A stretch of DNA of 64,000 nucleotides from Opitutia bacterium UBA7876 (GTDB lineage Bacteria; Verrucomicrobiota; Verrucomicrobiia; Opitutales; Seribacteraceae): the NCBI GenBank assembly GCA_002500665.1, contig DLRY01000025.1:117307-181306 (forward strand), in the 5' to 3' direction. Below the pieces are notes generated by a model. It was not told the DNA's origin and ran no database searches. It worked only from the letters and a program-made list of their open reading frames with translations. Position numbers and translations under genes: made by a program. Of this stretch, positions 25,438 to 34,825 are shown one piece after another (within the stretch, counting starts at the first letter, position 1; each line of letters begins with the position of its first letter).

Positions 25438-26424
25438 TCAGCCGCCCCTCCCTCTTCCGCTCTTCTCCAGCTTCAGCTTGGCCAGGACATAGGTCTGGCA
25501 ATACTCGTTGCACTCGTCCAGAAGGAGAAACTCCTGGCGTTTCCTGAAGGTCATGAGCATCTGGACCATAATCGAGGCCACCAGTCCCAGGAGAGTGGTA
25601 TCGAAGGCGGTGGATAGTCCCCCCGTGACGTCGGTGAGCGAATTCTTGAGCTTGTCCACGTCGTCGGCAAGCTGGATGGTCACTCCGAACTCTCCAATAG
25701 CCGCGCCCAGGCCCAAGACCGTCCCGATAAACCCGAGAACGGGAATGGCCCAATTGAATCCGTTAATCAGGCTGTAGCTGGCGGAAACCTGGTCCTCGTC
25801 GATCGACGCCTGGGCATTGGTCAGGCTGGCCACCTCGCTGATTTCACCAATGTTCTGGAGGTTGGAAAGAGCAACGTCGATACGGTTAAGCAACAGGAAG
25901 TGCTTGGGATCGTCCACCTGGCCCCGGATGCGTAGAAGGGCATCCCGGGCGGTGGCATTGTTAAGAAAGAAATTCGGGTCCTGAGGAATGAGGTTAAGGG
26001 CGAGAATCTTTCTCTGGAAACTCACTTTCCGGCCCTTGATGATCAGGATCGTGACGGCCCAGAAAAAGAGCAGGGTAATCCCAGCCGCCATAAGGTAGCC
26101 ACCGACGCCCCGGTTGATGAATTTGTCCGAGAAGGCTATGTGTATGGGAATGGCCTTTACCTGCTCTTCTTGGACTTGAGTACCGTCCTCCTGTGTGACG
26201 GTTACCATTTCCTTGTTGTTCTCGTTCCATTCCTTGGCCGTCCCCGAGTCACCGATGACGAATTCCAGGACCAGAAAGAAAAGGGTGGACATGATCAACC
26301 CCACCAAAAAGGTAAAAAAGGCGTTCGTGTCCGTGTAGCGTCCCCCGGTGAAGCCGATCTTCTGCTCGACATCCTGGGTCGCCCAGCTCAGTTCCGGTTC
26401 GTCGAATCCTACTCCTCCGTCCAT
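25438..26424 (-). CDS. MotA/TolQ/ExbB-family proton channel protein
   Basis: 328 residues with four likely membrane helices, the last two forming the conserved channel core. The family block is clear: WAIPVLGFIGTVLGLGAAIGEF, then LTDVTGGLSTAFDTTLLGLVASIMVQ, with the Ser/Thr-rich pore helix. Between helices 1 and 2 is a polar loop of about 60 residues. MotA/ExbB proteins form pentamers around a dimer of B-type subunits and convert ion flow into torque or force. Here the B-type subunits are the two genes immediately downstream. It is 53 bp from the upstream GYF/RDD gene. No flagellar or Ton genes are nearby, so flagellar and TonB roles are unlikely. Confidence 0.85.
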   Translation of the reverse strand: MDGGVGFDEPELSWATQDVEQKIGFTGGRYTDTNAFFTFLVGLIMSTLFFLVLEFVIGDSGTAKEWNENNKEMVTVTQEDGTQVQEEQVKAIPIHIAFSDKFINRGVGGYLMAAGITLLFFWAVTILIIKGRKVSFQRKILALNLIPQDPNFFLNNATARDALLRIRGQVDDPKHFLLLNRIDVALSNLQNIGEISEVASLTNAQASIDEDQVSASYSLINGFNWAIPVLGFIGTVLGLGAAIGEFGVTIQLADDVDKLKNSLTDVTGGLSTAFDTTLLGLVASIMVQMLMTFRKRQEFLLLDECNEYCQTYVLAKLKLEKSGRGRGG

Positions 26425-26477
26425 ATGTTTACCTTTCCTTAAGTTATAGTTGGTAAGCGCCTAGCCAAGTGTGATCC

Positions 26478-27575
26478 TTATTCGTCTCTTGCATAGGACT
26501 CGACCAGGGTGCCGCAGGCCAAGTCGTGAAGGCCCTGCCTGCGAGGCGTAAGCAGGGCGACGAAGGGAAGAATGATGGTGAATGAAAACAAGATCTTGAG
26601 CAAGCTCCGCATGCTGACGGCGGCGAATCCGGGCGCCCGGCCATCCGCCTTAATTACCCGGAGCTTTGACATTCGCTTGCCCAGGCCTCCACCCGCCTTG
26701 GATGATTCCGTAAGCCCATAGTACAGCCAGCCAAGAACCAAATACCCAACGCCACCACCAAGAAGAAGCTTGGAATTGAATTCCGTGACGAGACCCGCAA
26801 CACCGATCAGAATACCCATCACGGCAACGACGATCAGCCCGTCCACCAAGGCAGCCATGACTCTGGGCCCATGGGGGGCCAAATTGGTTGAGGCTTCGGC
26901 ATCCTCCTCGTCCATAGCTACCTCAAAATCCTCTTCATCCTCTTCGTCTTCCTCGTCGTCGGACTGCACGCTGGGCGAAGGCTTGGGGGGAGCTGCTTGC
27001 CGCATGGGCGGTGGCGCCGCAGGGGCGGCCGGAGCGGGAGGAGGCTTGGGGGGAGGGGGGGCGGCCGAACCAAGGGAGTCGATCCCATCGGCCACGCCGG
27101 GTATGCTCGAGAGCTGAACCCATTCGGGCAAGCCCTCGAACCAGACCATATCGCTGAAGCGGAGGTTTCCCGCCTTGAGGTAATCCTTAAGCTCCTTGAA
27201 AAGGTAGGGGCCGAACTGGGTACCGGAACGGTTGACGTGAATCTCGACCGCCGGGCCAGGCTCGGGAACCTCGATGGGCTCGGGTTCAGGCTCGGGCTCG
27301 GGTTCCTCCACGGCTTCCTCTGACTCCGCGGCTTCCTCCTCTTCCATAGCGGCTTCCTCGGCGTCTTCGAAGCTCTTCTCGAGGTTTTGCTCGGGCAGTT
27401 CGCCCTTTTCGAACAGGTCGATGAAATCGGGAACCACCATCCAGTCCGCGCCTACCTTGACCTTATGGATCGTGCTAAGTTCCTTCATCCTCAAGAGATC
27501 GATGATCTCCGCGGCGGCGTAGGGACCCTCTTCCTTCCCTCGCTTCGAAACGGTATATTTTTCGACGTAGCTCAT
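26478..27575 (-). CDS. two GYF_2 domains plus RDD-family membrane domain
   Basis: 365 residues. Two GYF_2-type domains are seen: residues about 5-55 (SKRGKEEGPYAAAEIIDLL) and about 108-160 (NRSGTQFGPYLFKELKDYL, ending WVQLSSIPGV). Acidic and Pro/Ala-rich linkers surround them. The C-terminal roughly 130 residues form an RDD domain with three helices, including MAALVDGLIVVAVMGIL and GLHDLACGTLV. GYF domains bind proline-rich peptides, so this could tether a partner to the membrane. RDD domains are of uncertain, possibly transport, function. The start overlaps the upstream stop as TGATG, so translation is coupled. Confidence 0.8.
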   Translation of the reverse strand: MSYVEKYTVSKRGKEEGPYAAAEIIDLLRMKELSTIHKVKVGADWMVVPDFIDLFEKGELPEQNLEKSFEDAEEAAMEEEEAAESEEAVEEPEPEPEPEPIEVPEPGPAVEIHVNRSGTQFGPYLFKELKDYLKAGNLRFSDMVWFEGLPEWVQLSSIPGVADGIDSLGSAAPPPPKPPPAPAAPAAPPPMRQAAPPKPSPSVQSDDEEDEEDEEDFEVAMDEEDAEASTNLAPHGPRVMAALVDGLIVVAVMGILIGVAGLVTEFNSKLLLGGGVGYLVLGWLYYGLTESSKAGGGLGKRMSKLRVIKADGRAPGFAAVSMRSLLKILFSFTIILPFVALLTPRRQGLHDLACGTLVESYARDE

Positions 27576-30500
27576 CAGTTCCGGGTAAAATCAATCGGCA
27601 AGAGATCGGCCACCGATCCATACTTTCCCACTTGAACCTTTGCCTCGGAATAACTCCGGGCCAAAACTTCGTCAAGGGAAGGGTCGGTCGCGATGAGCGG
27701 ACTATGGGGCTGAAAATTAGGGGCCGAGCGGGCCGAGGCCTGAGCCAAATCGAGTTGACTGCCCGCCCCCTTCTGGAGCCCCCAGTACATAGGGGGAGGA
27801 TTGGCGGCGATCCTATTCTTGCCCTCTCCATCCACATATCCGACGTAGGTGAATTGAATCTTCTGCAGTTGACCGAGAAGATCCAGGGTAAAGCGGGACT
27901 CGGGAAAATAATCCCGCTTGCCGATACCCTTATAGAAAGCGGCCAACGCAGCGGAGAGGTCCTTGTAAGCCTGCTCGTCCATCCAGTCCGTGGGTCGGAT
28001 CCTGACCTTAGTTCGGGCAAGCAGATCCTGGTAGTCCTGAATCAATTGAGCGCTCAAGGCCACCCCCCAGGCAGCCGGTTTTTTCTTCATGAGCTCGACG
28101 ATTTCCATATGTAGGTAAGCCTTCAATAAGGGAGAAATGGAGGGCTCGGCAATCACAACTTCGAGCAACTCCATGAGAGGACCGACAAGCGACCTCGTAT
28201 TGGGATCCATCCTGCGGTCAAGATGGAGACGAAGAAACTGCGACTCGGGGGAAATCTTGGGAGTGTCAACCATGAGCCCGCGGATGCCTCCCCCGAAATG
28301 AGTCGACTCGAACACCCTGCCCTGAACTTCACCGTTCCAATGAAACCTGCCGCTCTGGATGAGCTTTGAACTGGGGTTGGAGATGGGGTTGCCTTGGTCG
28401 TCGAAGTTCTTCCTGGTCGTATCCTCTTCCACCTCGCCATAGGAAACCAGGGACGGGAGAACGACTTTCTTGTTCGTGTTGTATACCCCGGACCTACCAG
28501 TCGGTAACGGCGAGCACTCGACGAGGCGGTAGGACCAGAGGTTGAGTAGAGAATATTTCTCGAGAAGAGCCTTAAGGTAGTCGTATTCCGCCTTGGAATC
28601 ATCCGGAATCAAGGCAATCTCCCCCTTCTCAAGCTTGTCCCATATCTCCGAAGGCCCCTTTAGGAAAAGTTTCTTGCTCAGTTCGCCCTTATCGTTCGAG
28701 AACTTGTTCCGGTGGGACAACACCGTCCGGACGTAATTAACCTCGTCTCCGGAGAAAGCATCCGCATCCAGGCCTTGTTCGAGGGAAAAGAAATAGTCCT
28801 TGAGGCTGCCCGCCGAGCCGGCGCTTTCCTTGGCCTCGCCGGCCTTCTTGATCTTGGCCAGTGTCTCGTTTCTCAATTCGAGCAAAGCCCTTAGCCTTCT
28901 CTCCTGGCCAGGGCTCATCTTAAGTTCGTCGCTCGCGGCCTTCTTGTCGATTTCCGTGACCTGGGCCAAGAGCTCACCCATCTCCTTGAGCTTGGCGGCC
29001 TTTTCCGAAGCATCGGCGCGGGCGAGCGATGTGGCCATTTGTTCGGCCCCGTCAAGAAGGGTATCAATACGGGATCCCGACTTGCTCTCGACCTCCTTGG
29101 AGAAACTCCTCCAGCGTTTTCGCAGTTCCCTCAGGGCATCACGGATTTCGCGATAATCGTTGGGATCGATGGCTTCCTTTCCGGAAAACTCACGAGTCTC
29201 GGCATCGAGACCGTCCAAGTACTTCTCCTGAGCAAGGATTCCGTGATCGACCTCACCGGTCTCCCTGAATTTCTTCCAGGCGGCCATGACCTCGTCCTGG
29301 AACCCTTTGATTTTTCGCTCGAGGGAGGAAAAGCGTTGCTGCATACGGTCGTTGGTATCCTCCATACGGGCCATGGCGACGGCGATCTGCTGGAGTTTAG
29401 GCATGACGAACTTGTTCTCCTGGAACCGGTAATAGTCGACCTCCTTGAGGGGAAGCTGCTTGCCGTCCTCGTCCTTGGCGATCCGGGGAGCCTCCTCGAA
29501 AAGCTCGAGGAAATCGCGACCGGTTCGCATTTCGAAATCGGGGTTGTCATCGATCGCGGAAAGGACCCGGTCGCACATCTTGACCACGACGCCGGCCCGT
29601 CTTCTTTCAACCTCGTCCTTATCGATAAAGGGCAAGGCTTTGTCCTGGGTCTTCAGCAGGAATGCGTCCTGGCTTTCCTGAACCAGGTTTTCGGCGGCCC
29701 CGGCAAAGACGTTTTCGATCGCCTGATCAAGGAACGCGCTCACCTTGTCGTCTTCAAGGTAGTTTCCATAGTCGGCGGAATAGGCAGAGAGCTTTTCCCA
29801 CTGCTGGATCGGCGTTGAGGAGGCGTCGGTGGCAATCCTCTCGGCCTCATTGCGGGCATTCCAGAATCCACTCAGCCACCAAAGCCCGGCCACCGCCCCG
29901 ACGGCAACCAGCAGGAAAGCGAAAACCCCCGCAATCCACAGCCGCTTGGTTCGTCCCTGTAACCGGAGAATCCGGTTCTTGACCTGATTCTCGGCTTTCT
30001 GCAGGTCCATCATGATCTCGGCGGAAAGGGATTTGCCCAAGTCCTGGAAGTCCTGCCTGAACTTTCTCAGCTCGTTTTGTTCCTCCAGGTAGACCTCCAG
30101 AGTCTTCCCCCCAGCCGTTTCAGCCTGCCGAATCTCCGCCAAACGATTCTTGAACCGGGAAACCAGGCCTTCCAGCTCTCTCTCCGCCTTGGCTTCGTCC
30201 GCCAGTTCCTCGGCCCACTCCTTGTATTCGTTGTAGACGTTGATGTCGTCGGCCTCTAGCTCTCCCTCAAGAGCGTGCTCTTGGGCAAGGTTGAAAAATT
30301 CACCAACCAGGGAAAGGGATCCCTTCCAGTCGTCGGCGGCACGGAAAGACGCCAGCTCAACGAGGATTTCCTCGAGCCTCAGCTTCGCGATCCTTCGCTC
30401 GACCCCCTCCCGAACGGCCAGCGCATTCTCCCACAAGTCCCCCTTGGGCTGGACGACCCAGTCGGTCTCCTCGATCTCGAGCATAAGATCGAGAAACTCC

Positions 30501-31042
30501 GCTTCCCGCCCGGCCTGGATAAGTTCCCCAAGCTCGGTGATCTTGTTTTCCTGAATCTTGACGCTAAGCTGACCGAAATGTCTCTTAGCCGCCCCATGGT
30601 CGGGGTTGGCCTTGAGGATCATCTTAAGAATCTTGAAGGTCTTTTCCTCGTCCCTGCTGCGGGCAGCCGTACGGTATTCCCTGAAGAGAGGACTGTCCTC
30701 GGTAATCTCCTTGTCGTAGAGGCCATTGAGCAGATCGACGTGCTCTTCGGCCCAATTGGGACCGAGGTAAAGACCTTTTTCCTCGCAAGCGCTCCTCCAC
30801 TTGCCATCGTTGGCGAAAGAGAGCTTTTCCATGAGGGTAAGGACGTCGGGCGGTTGCTCCGCCAGTTCACGGGCTGCGAAGTCCTTGCCCGAGCGAATGA
30901 GCGTGACGCAATGCTCGAGACGCTCGTCGATCTGGGTCCTGTATTTGGCGTATTCCTTGGCCAAGGCGTGGAAAACCGGATCCGTGGTGGAATCCTCGCG
31001 CAGGGCCTTTTCGATTCGGTCGATGAGTCGGTCGATATTCAC
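27575..31042 (-). CDS. large single-pass membrane protein with coiled coils on both sides, unknown family
   Basis: 1155 residues from a GTG start. The cytoplasmic part (about 1-365) is helical and partly coiled-coil, with repeat-like segments (EEKTFKILKMILKANPDHG). One strong membrane helix lies near 368-395 (LWIAGVFAFLLVAVGAVAGLWW). The roughly 760 residues beyond it are again mostly helical and charged up to about 780, then a mixed globular C-terminal domain with aromatic motifs (NTNKKVVLPSLVSYGEV). I recognise no named domain. It lies 14 bp after GAP1 and overlaps the GYF/RDD gene by one base, so it belongs to the same unit and may be a structural or signal-transmitting part. Confidence 0.7.
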   Translation of the reverse strand: MNIDRLIDRIEKALREDSTTDPVFHALAKEYAKYRTQIDERLEHCVTLIRSGKDFAARELAEQPPDVLTLMEKLSFANDGKWRSACEEKGLYLGPNWAEEHVDLLNGLYDKEITEDSPLFREYRTAARSRDEEKTFKILKMILKANPDHGAAKRHFGQLSVKIQENKITELGELIQAGREAEFLDLMLEIEETDWVVQPKGDLWENALAVREGVERRIAKLRLEEILVELASFRAADDWKGSLSLVGEFFNLAQEHALEGELEADDINVYNEYKEWAEELADEAKAERELEGLVSRFKNRLAEIRQAETAGGKTLEVYLEEQNELRKFRQDFQDLGKSLSAEIMMDLQKAENQVKNRILRLQGRTKRLWIAGVFAFLLVAVGAVAGLWWLSGFWNARNEAERIATDASSTPIQQWEKLSAYSADYGNYLEDDKVSAFLDQAIENVFAGAAENLVQESQDAFLLKTQDKALPFIDKDEVERRRAGVVVKMCDRVLSAIDDNPDFEMRTGRDFLELFEEAPRIAKDEDGKQLPLKEVDYYRFQENKFVMPKLQQIAVAMARMEDTNDRMQQRFSSLERKIKGFQDEVMAAWKKFRETGEVDHGILAQEKYLDGLDAETREFSGKEAIDPNDYREIRDALRELRKRWRSFSKEVESKSGSRIDTLLDGAEQMATSLARADASEKAAKLKEMGELLAQVTEIDKKAASDELKMSPGQERRLRALLELRNETLAKIKKAGEAKESAGSAGSLKDYFFSLEQGLDADAFSGDEVNYVRTVLSHRNKFSNDKGELSKKLFLKGPSEIWDKLEKGEIALIPDDSKAEYDYLKALLEKYSLLNLWSYRLVECSPLPTGRSGVYNTNKKVVLPSLVSYGEVEEDTTRKNFDDQGNPISNPSSKLIQSGRFHWNGEVQGRVFESTHFGGGIRGLMVDTPKISPESQFLRLHLDRRMDPNTRSLVGPLMELLEVVIAEPSISPLLKAYLHMEIVELMKKKPAAWGVALSAQLIQDYQDLLARTKVRIRPTDWMDEQAYKDLSAALAAFYKGIGKRDYFPESRFTLDLLGQLQKIQFTYVGYVDGEGKNRIAANPPPMYWGLQKGAGSQLDLAQASARSAPNFQPHSPLIATDPSLDEVLARSYSEAKVQVGKYGSVADLLPIDFTRN

Positions 31043-31056
31043 GGCTTATAGGGTGT

Positions 31057-34000
31057 TTATTGAATTTGAGGGGGGGCCAGTCGCAAAAAATCGCTCTGCT
31101 TCTCGTAGAAGCCGGCTGAATTCTTGCGAAAGACGGATAAAGTCCAGGGCACGCCATTGACGAAGGCCGCCCGCTGCGAGACCTTCAGGCTGGGCGAGGA
31201 AACTCTCTTTTCAACCTTTCCAAGCAACTCGTCGAGCCGGGCGTTGCCACCACTCGCGTTATTGAAGTAATGGAGGAATTGCTTGTATTTTGTGGGATCC
31301 GACAGGATACCCGAAAAAAGCTCGAGGTCGCCGGTCTTGAGCTGGGCATAGCGACGAAGAGTTCTCTCCATGCCCTGAAACTCCCTCAGCCGGTTGGCAA
31401 AGAGCGTCCTCACGGCATCGGAATTGGTTCTTTGCAGCTGGGCCTGCAACCTGCGGATGGTTGACTTCTCATTCGTCGAAAGGGAGAGGGTATTCCTGTA
31501 TTCCTGCATCAAGTCATAGAGCCCCTCGCTGTCGGAAAAGCCAAAAGCCATCTCAGCGTGAAGCATTTGACGAAGAAAGGCGAACAAGCGATCGACGTCC
31601 CGGGCCGCGATTTCGTCGTCGTAGTTCCTCGGAAGGTCTATGCTGTTCTCGATTTGGTCCTTTACCGCCGTCGCGATCTCCATCCAGAAAGTCTTGGCAA
31701 ATCGGACCTCGTAGGCAAGGGCATCAACCCGGTAGAAATCAGGCGGGAGCTTGCTCTGCAGGAGCTTAAGGCGCACTTCCTCCAAGACTTTCCTCCTCAG
31801 GTTATCGAAAGTTGACTCGTAGAGGTATTCACCGAGCTTCTGGTACTTGAAGGCAAAACCGTTCTTCCGGGAATAAGTCATGTATTGAAAGACGGGATGC
31901 CATGCTTCCCGCGGACCGAATTTCTTTAGGTTGCCGGTACTTGTATCATCCTGCCTTCTCTTTTGCAGTACGAGCTTGTCCAGCACCTTGTTGGCGTACT
32001 CCTGGTCCGAGAGAAGGGTTGCCCTCATGGGATCCTGAGAGGATACCGTAAGAAAAGCCATGGGCAGCGGCTCCGCGTCGGAACCCGACCAACCCAGATC
32101 CTCGGGAGCGCGGTCGATCAGACTCCTGATCTTTTCACTCCCCACAGACGAGGCAACCGAGAGGCCCATGAGAAAGGACTCTGAAGTCCCCTTGGGGGTG
32201 AGAAGATGAAATTTCCTGCCAGGGGCAAGCCAAGGGGGAGAAAGCTCCAGACTTCCTAGTCTGAAGCTGAAGTATTCCCCGAGCTTTTGCGGCTTGAGCA
32301 GGTCGGCATGCTTGTTGGACAGGAAAAACAAATCGAGGCAGGAACCTTCCTTCTCAAGGTTCGGAATCCGGATAAGCTGGCCGTTCCTAATGGCGTTACG
32401 GGAGGACTCCGTCTCGGAATCCACCTCGATGGACGAGCCCTTGGTGACCTTGAAGGTAAAGGAATAGAAATTCTTGCCGTTGACCTTTTGGGCGAAGGGA
32501 AAGCTGGTAATCCTTTCGTCCCCGAGGGGATCCGGTTCACGAGCGTAGGCAAAGGACTCGAAATCGAATCCACCGATCATCCCCCTCTCCATGAGGAGCC
32601 TGGGTTCGAAATCGGACATCCAAGCCTTGCCCGTGCCGCTTGAAGCGCCTGAGTTCATGAGGTTGGCAAGATAATCCGGCAAGGTGGCGTCATGAAAAGA
32701 GTAATTGTCCCTCGGGTCCAGGTTCCAGCTTTCGTTGATCTTGACTCCGGGAATCCAGAACACGATCGTCTTTTCCGGAATAAGCTTGTCCGGATCGATC
32801 TCTCCCGTGTCCTGGATAGGGTCGATCGAAAGCAGGGCTGGCAGTTCGAACTCGAGGGAAGTGATCTGCTCTCCGTCACGCCTGATCTTTAGATCGACTT
32901 CCTGCTCACCCTTCTCGAGGAAACGAGCCAGCGCCATGATCCGGTCACGCTCGTCCTCCGAAAAGACGTAGGGCAATTTGGTTCTGGTGACCTTATCCAC
33001 AAGAAGAAAGATTTGCCTTTGCTTCTCGGCGATCTCGAAGAAGTCATCGCCTTTTGCCGCAGACAGGGTGACCGGCTTGCCGGCAGGCGGTCGGACGGGA
33101 ACCTCCTCGGTCGGGTCCTTGACGGGGTCTCCACTTGGATCGGGCAAATCAAAAGGCTGGTAATGAACGATCCTGCCGCCTTCCAACCGGGGCTTGAAGA
33201 GAATGGGTGAATCGGAGCCGGACTGGATCAACTGATAGAGTTTGCGCATCTTCCTCCTCTCGGACGGTTCCAGAAGGGAAAGGGACAAGGGATAAGTCTT
33301 TTCCCCCGAGCGGAAGTGGATGGTTTGCTCGTCCTCGGATAGAGAGACCGATTCTTTTTCGTTGAGGTCGAATGATTGGAGGATTCCTCTTTCCTCGGGC
33401 TCAGGGGCCATTTCTATGGTCTCGAATACCAGTTTGTCCTGTTCCTCGTCATCCCTCTGGATAACGACCCGCAGTTCCTCCCCTGGCTTCATCTGCTGCA
33501 AATCCTTGCCGATCAAATCCTGCTGCATCTCATTAAGGTTGATTCTGAGGGGCTCGTCCCCCCCCCCATCAAGCTCGACCCAGCGCAGGGCGAAATGAGT
33601 CTGGACCAGCTTGAGGTATTCCGCCCGGTCGACTTGAACGGGAGAATCGGGAGCAACCGAGCGAGCCCTCTCTTCCGGAGAAGGAGCAGGTGGTTTTTCT
33701 GTTTCGACGGGGCCGGCCTTGTTGCTTGGGTCCTCTTCTTCGCGGAACCAGTCGCCCAAGTTATAGGCCAGTCCCACGATAAGGGCAACGAGCAGACACA
33801 GAGCGGTTGAAATGACGGCCAACTGGAGAAGCCACGGACGCTTCTTCTTCTTGGTTGATGCCGTTGCCGCCTGGGGCTCGACCGAGGAACCCGCGGGGAG
33901 CGCGGCCTGAGCAGGTGCCGAAGCCCGGGCCCTCTGAAGCTCCTGTTCCGTAAAGGCCGCCTTGGCCACGGTAGAGGGCTTCTTCTTCGCTGGAGCCTTG

Positions 34001-34806
34001 GTCGGTCCCTTGCGGGCCAAGTGCTCGAGGTTGGGATCGATCGGATCGGAAAGGACGGAAGCCGACCAGTTTCTGAGATCAATATGATTGCGCAATCCTC
34101 CCTGTTTCAACCTTTCTGCGGCCGGTTGGCCCTGTATCCCGATCCAGGCGAAGGTCTTCGAGTCGTCATTACCCTGCAGGAAAGTGGTGAAGGAGAAGTC
34201 CCAGGCATCAAGCGAAATCTTCAGCAGGGCGCAGGATTCGGCAAAAAGAGTCAGGAGGGTGTTCGGGTTGCCCGGGTTTCCTTCAACCACGACCGGCTTG
34301 ACCATGTCAGGGGAAATGAGGCTGGCCGCATTCCCCGGGTCGTTCGTGACCTGCAACCAGGCTTGGCACGGAACCAGCCCCGAAGATTTGAAGGAGGACA
34401 AGGTAACCGCGTCCTCCTCTCCCAGGAACCTGGGACCATCCGTCCAGGAACTGAGCCAACCGTTCCAGTTCAGGAAGATTTCCGCAGGAGATGGACAAGT
34501 CGCGATCTCGAAGCCATCGAGAACAAGGTGATGTGCAAGGTAATTGGTGCGATTGGTATAATCGAGCCCGGCATCGCAGATCTTCGTCAGGACATAGAAC
34601 TCCTCCGAGCCCAAGGGAATTTTCCTAAAGATACATATATCCGACTTGGTGGCACCCGTTTGCTGGCCAAAGTCGTAGACGCTCAGCCGCTCGAGCTCGC
34701 GGACGAGCCTATGCCTGAGGTCCTTGTGTCGGGCTACTGTGCAGTAACCGGTCCTCCCCGGCTCCAAGCCTTGTGGCGTGCTCGTAAAGATTAGTTGCTG
34801 AGCCAT
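31057..34806 (-). CDS. GAP1-type (GTPase-associated protein 1) single-pass membrane protein
   Basis: 1249 residues from the ATG at 34806 (MAQQLIFTSTPQGLEPG). The N-terminal roughly 260 residues match the GAP1-N2 pattern as I know it: TSTPQGLEPGRTGYCTVAR, then LSVYDF, YLAHHLVLD and WNGWLSSW. A linker and a membrane helix follow (about 340-365, LLQLAVISTALCLLVALIVGL). The roughly 880 residues beyond are unrecognised, with mixed globular and, near the end, helical segments. GAP1 proteins accompany DO-GTPases in bacterial NTP-dependent conflict systems, and a DO-GTPase-like gene lies 19 bp upstream. The membrane helix and very large external part differ from the cytosolic GAP1 proteins I know. 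Confidence 0.75.
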   Translation of the reverse strand: MAQQLIFTSTPQGLEPGRTGYCTVARHKDLRHRLVRELERLSVYDFGQQTGATKSDICIFRKIPLGSEEFYVLTKICDAGLDYTNRTNYLAHHLVLDGFEIATCPSPAEIFLNWNGWLSSWTDGPRFLGEEDAVTLSSFKSSGLVPCQAWLQVTNDPGNAASLISPDMVKPVVVEGNPGNPNTLLTLFAESCALLKISLDAWDFSFTTFLQGNDDSKTFAWIGIQGQPAAERLKQGGLRNHIDLRNWSASVLSDPIDPNLEHLARKGPTKAPAKKKPSTVAKAAFTEQELQRARASAPAQAALPAGSSVEPQAATASTKKKKRPWLLQLAVISTALCLLVALIVGLAYNLGDWFREEEDPSNKAGPVETEKPPAPSPEERARSVAPDSPVQVDRAEYLKLVQTHFALRWVELDGGGDEPLRINLNEMQQDLIGKDLQQMKPGEELRVVIQRDDEEQDKLVFETIEMAPEPEERGILQSFDLNEKESVSLSEDEQTIHFRSGEKTYPLSLSLLEPSERRKMRKLYQLIQSGSDSPILFKPRLEGGRIVHYQPFDLPDPSGDPVKDPTEEVPVRPPAGKPVTLSAAKGDDFFEIAEKQRQIFLLVDKVTRTKLPYVFSEDERDRIMALARFLEKGEQEVDLKIRRDGEQITSLEFELPALLSIDPIQDTGEIDPDKLIPEKTIVFWIPGVKINESWNLDPRDNYSFHDATLPDYLANLMNSGASSGTGKAWMSDFEPRLLMERGMIGGFDFESFAYAREPDPLGDERITSFPFAQKVNGKNFYSFTFKVTKGSSIEVDSETESSRNAIRNGQLIRIPNLEKEGSCLDLFFLSNKHADLLKPQKLGEYFSFRLGSLELSPPWLAPGRKFHLLTPKGTSESFLMGLSVASSVGSEKIRSLIDRAPEDLGWSGSDAEPLPMAFLTVSSQDPMRATLLSDQEYANKVLDKLVLQKRRQDDTSTGNLKKFGPREAWHPVFQYMTYSRKNGFAFKYQKLGEYLYESTFDNLRRKVLEEVRLKLLQSKLPPDFYRVDALAYEVRFAKTFWMEIATAVKDQIENSIDLPRNYDDEIAARDVDRLFAFLRQMLHAEMAFGFSDSEGLYDLMQEYRNTLSLSTNEKSTIRRLQAQLQRTNSDAVRTLFANRLREFQGMERTLRRYAQLKTGDLELFSGILSDPTKYKQFLHYFNNASGGNARLDELLGKVEKRVSSPSLKVSQRAAFVNGVPWTLSVFRKNSAGFYEKQSDFLRLAPPQIQ

Positions 34807-34825
34807 CGATGAGGGAGGATCCCCT

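Noticed and set aside
25438..26424. Flagellar MotA or TonB-linked ExbB
   Set aside because: No flagellar, TonB or receptor genes are near, and the B partners lack the corresponding domains.
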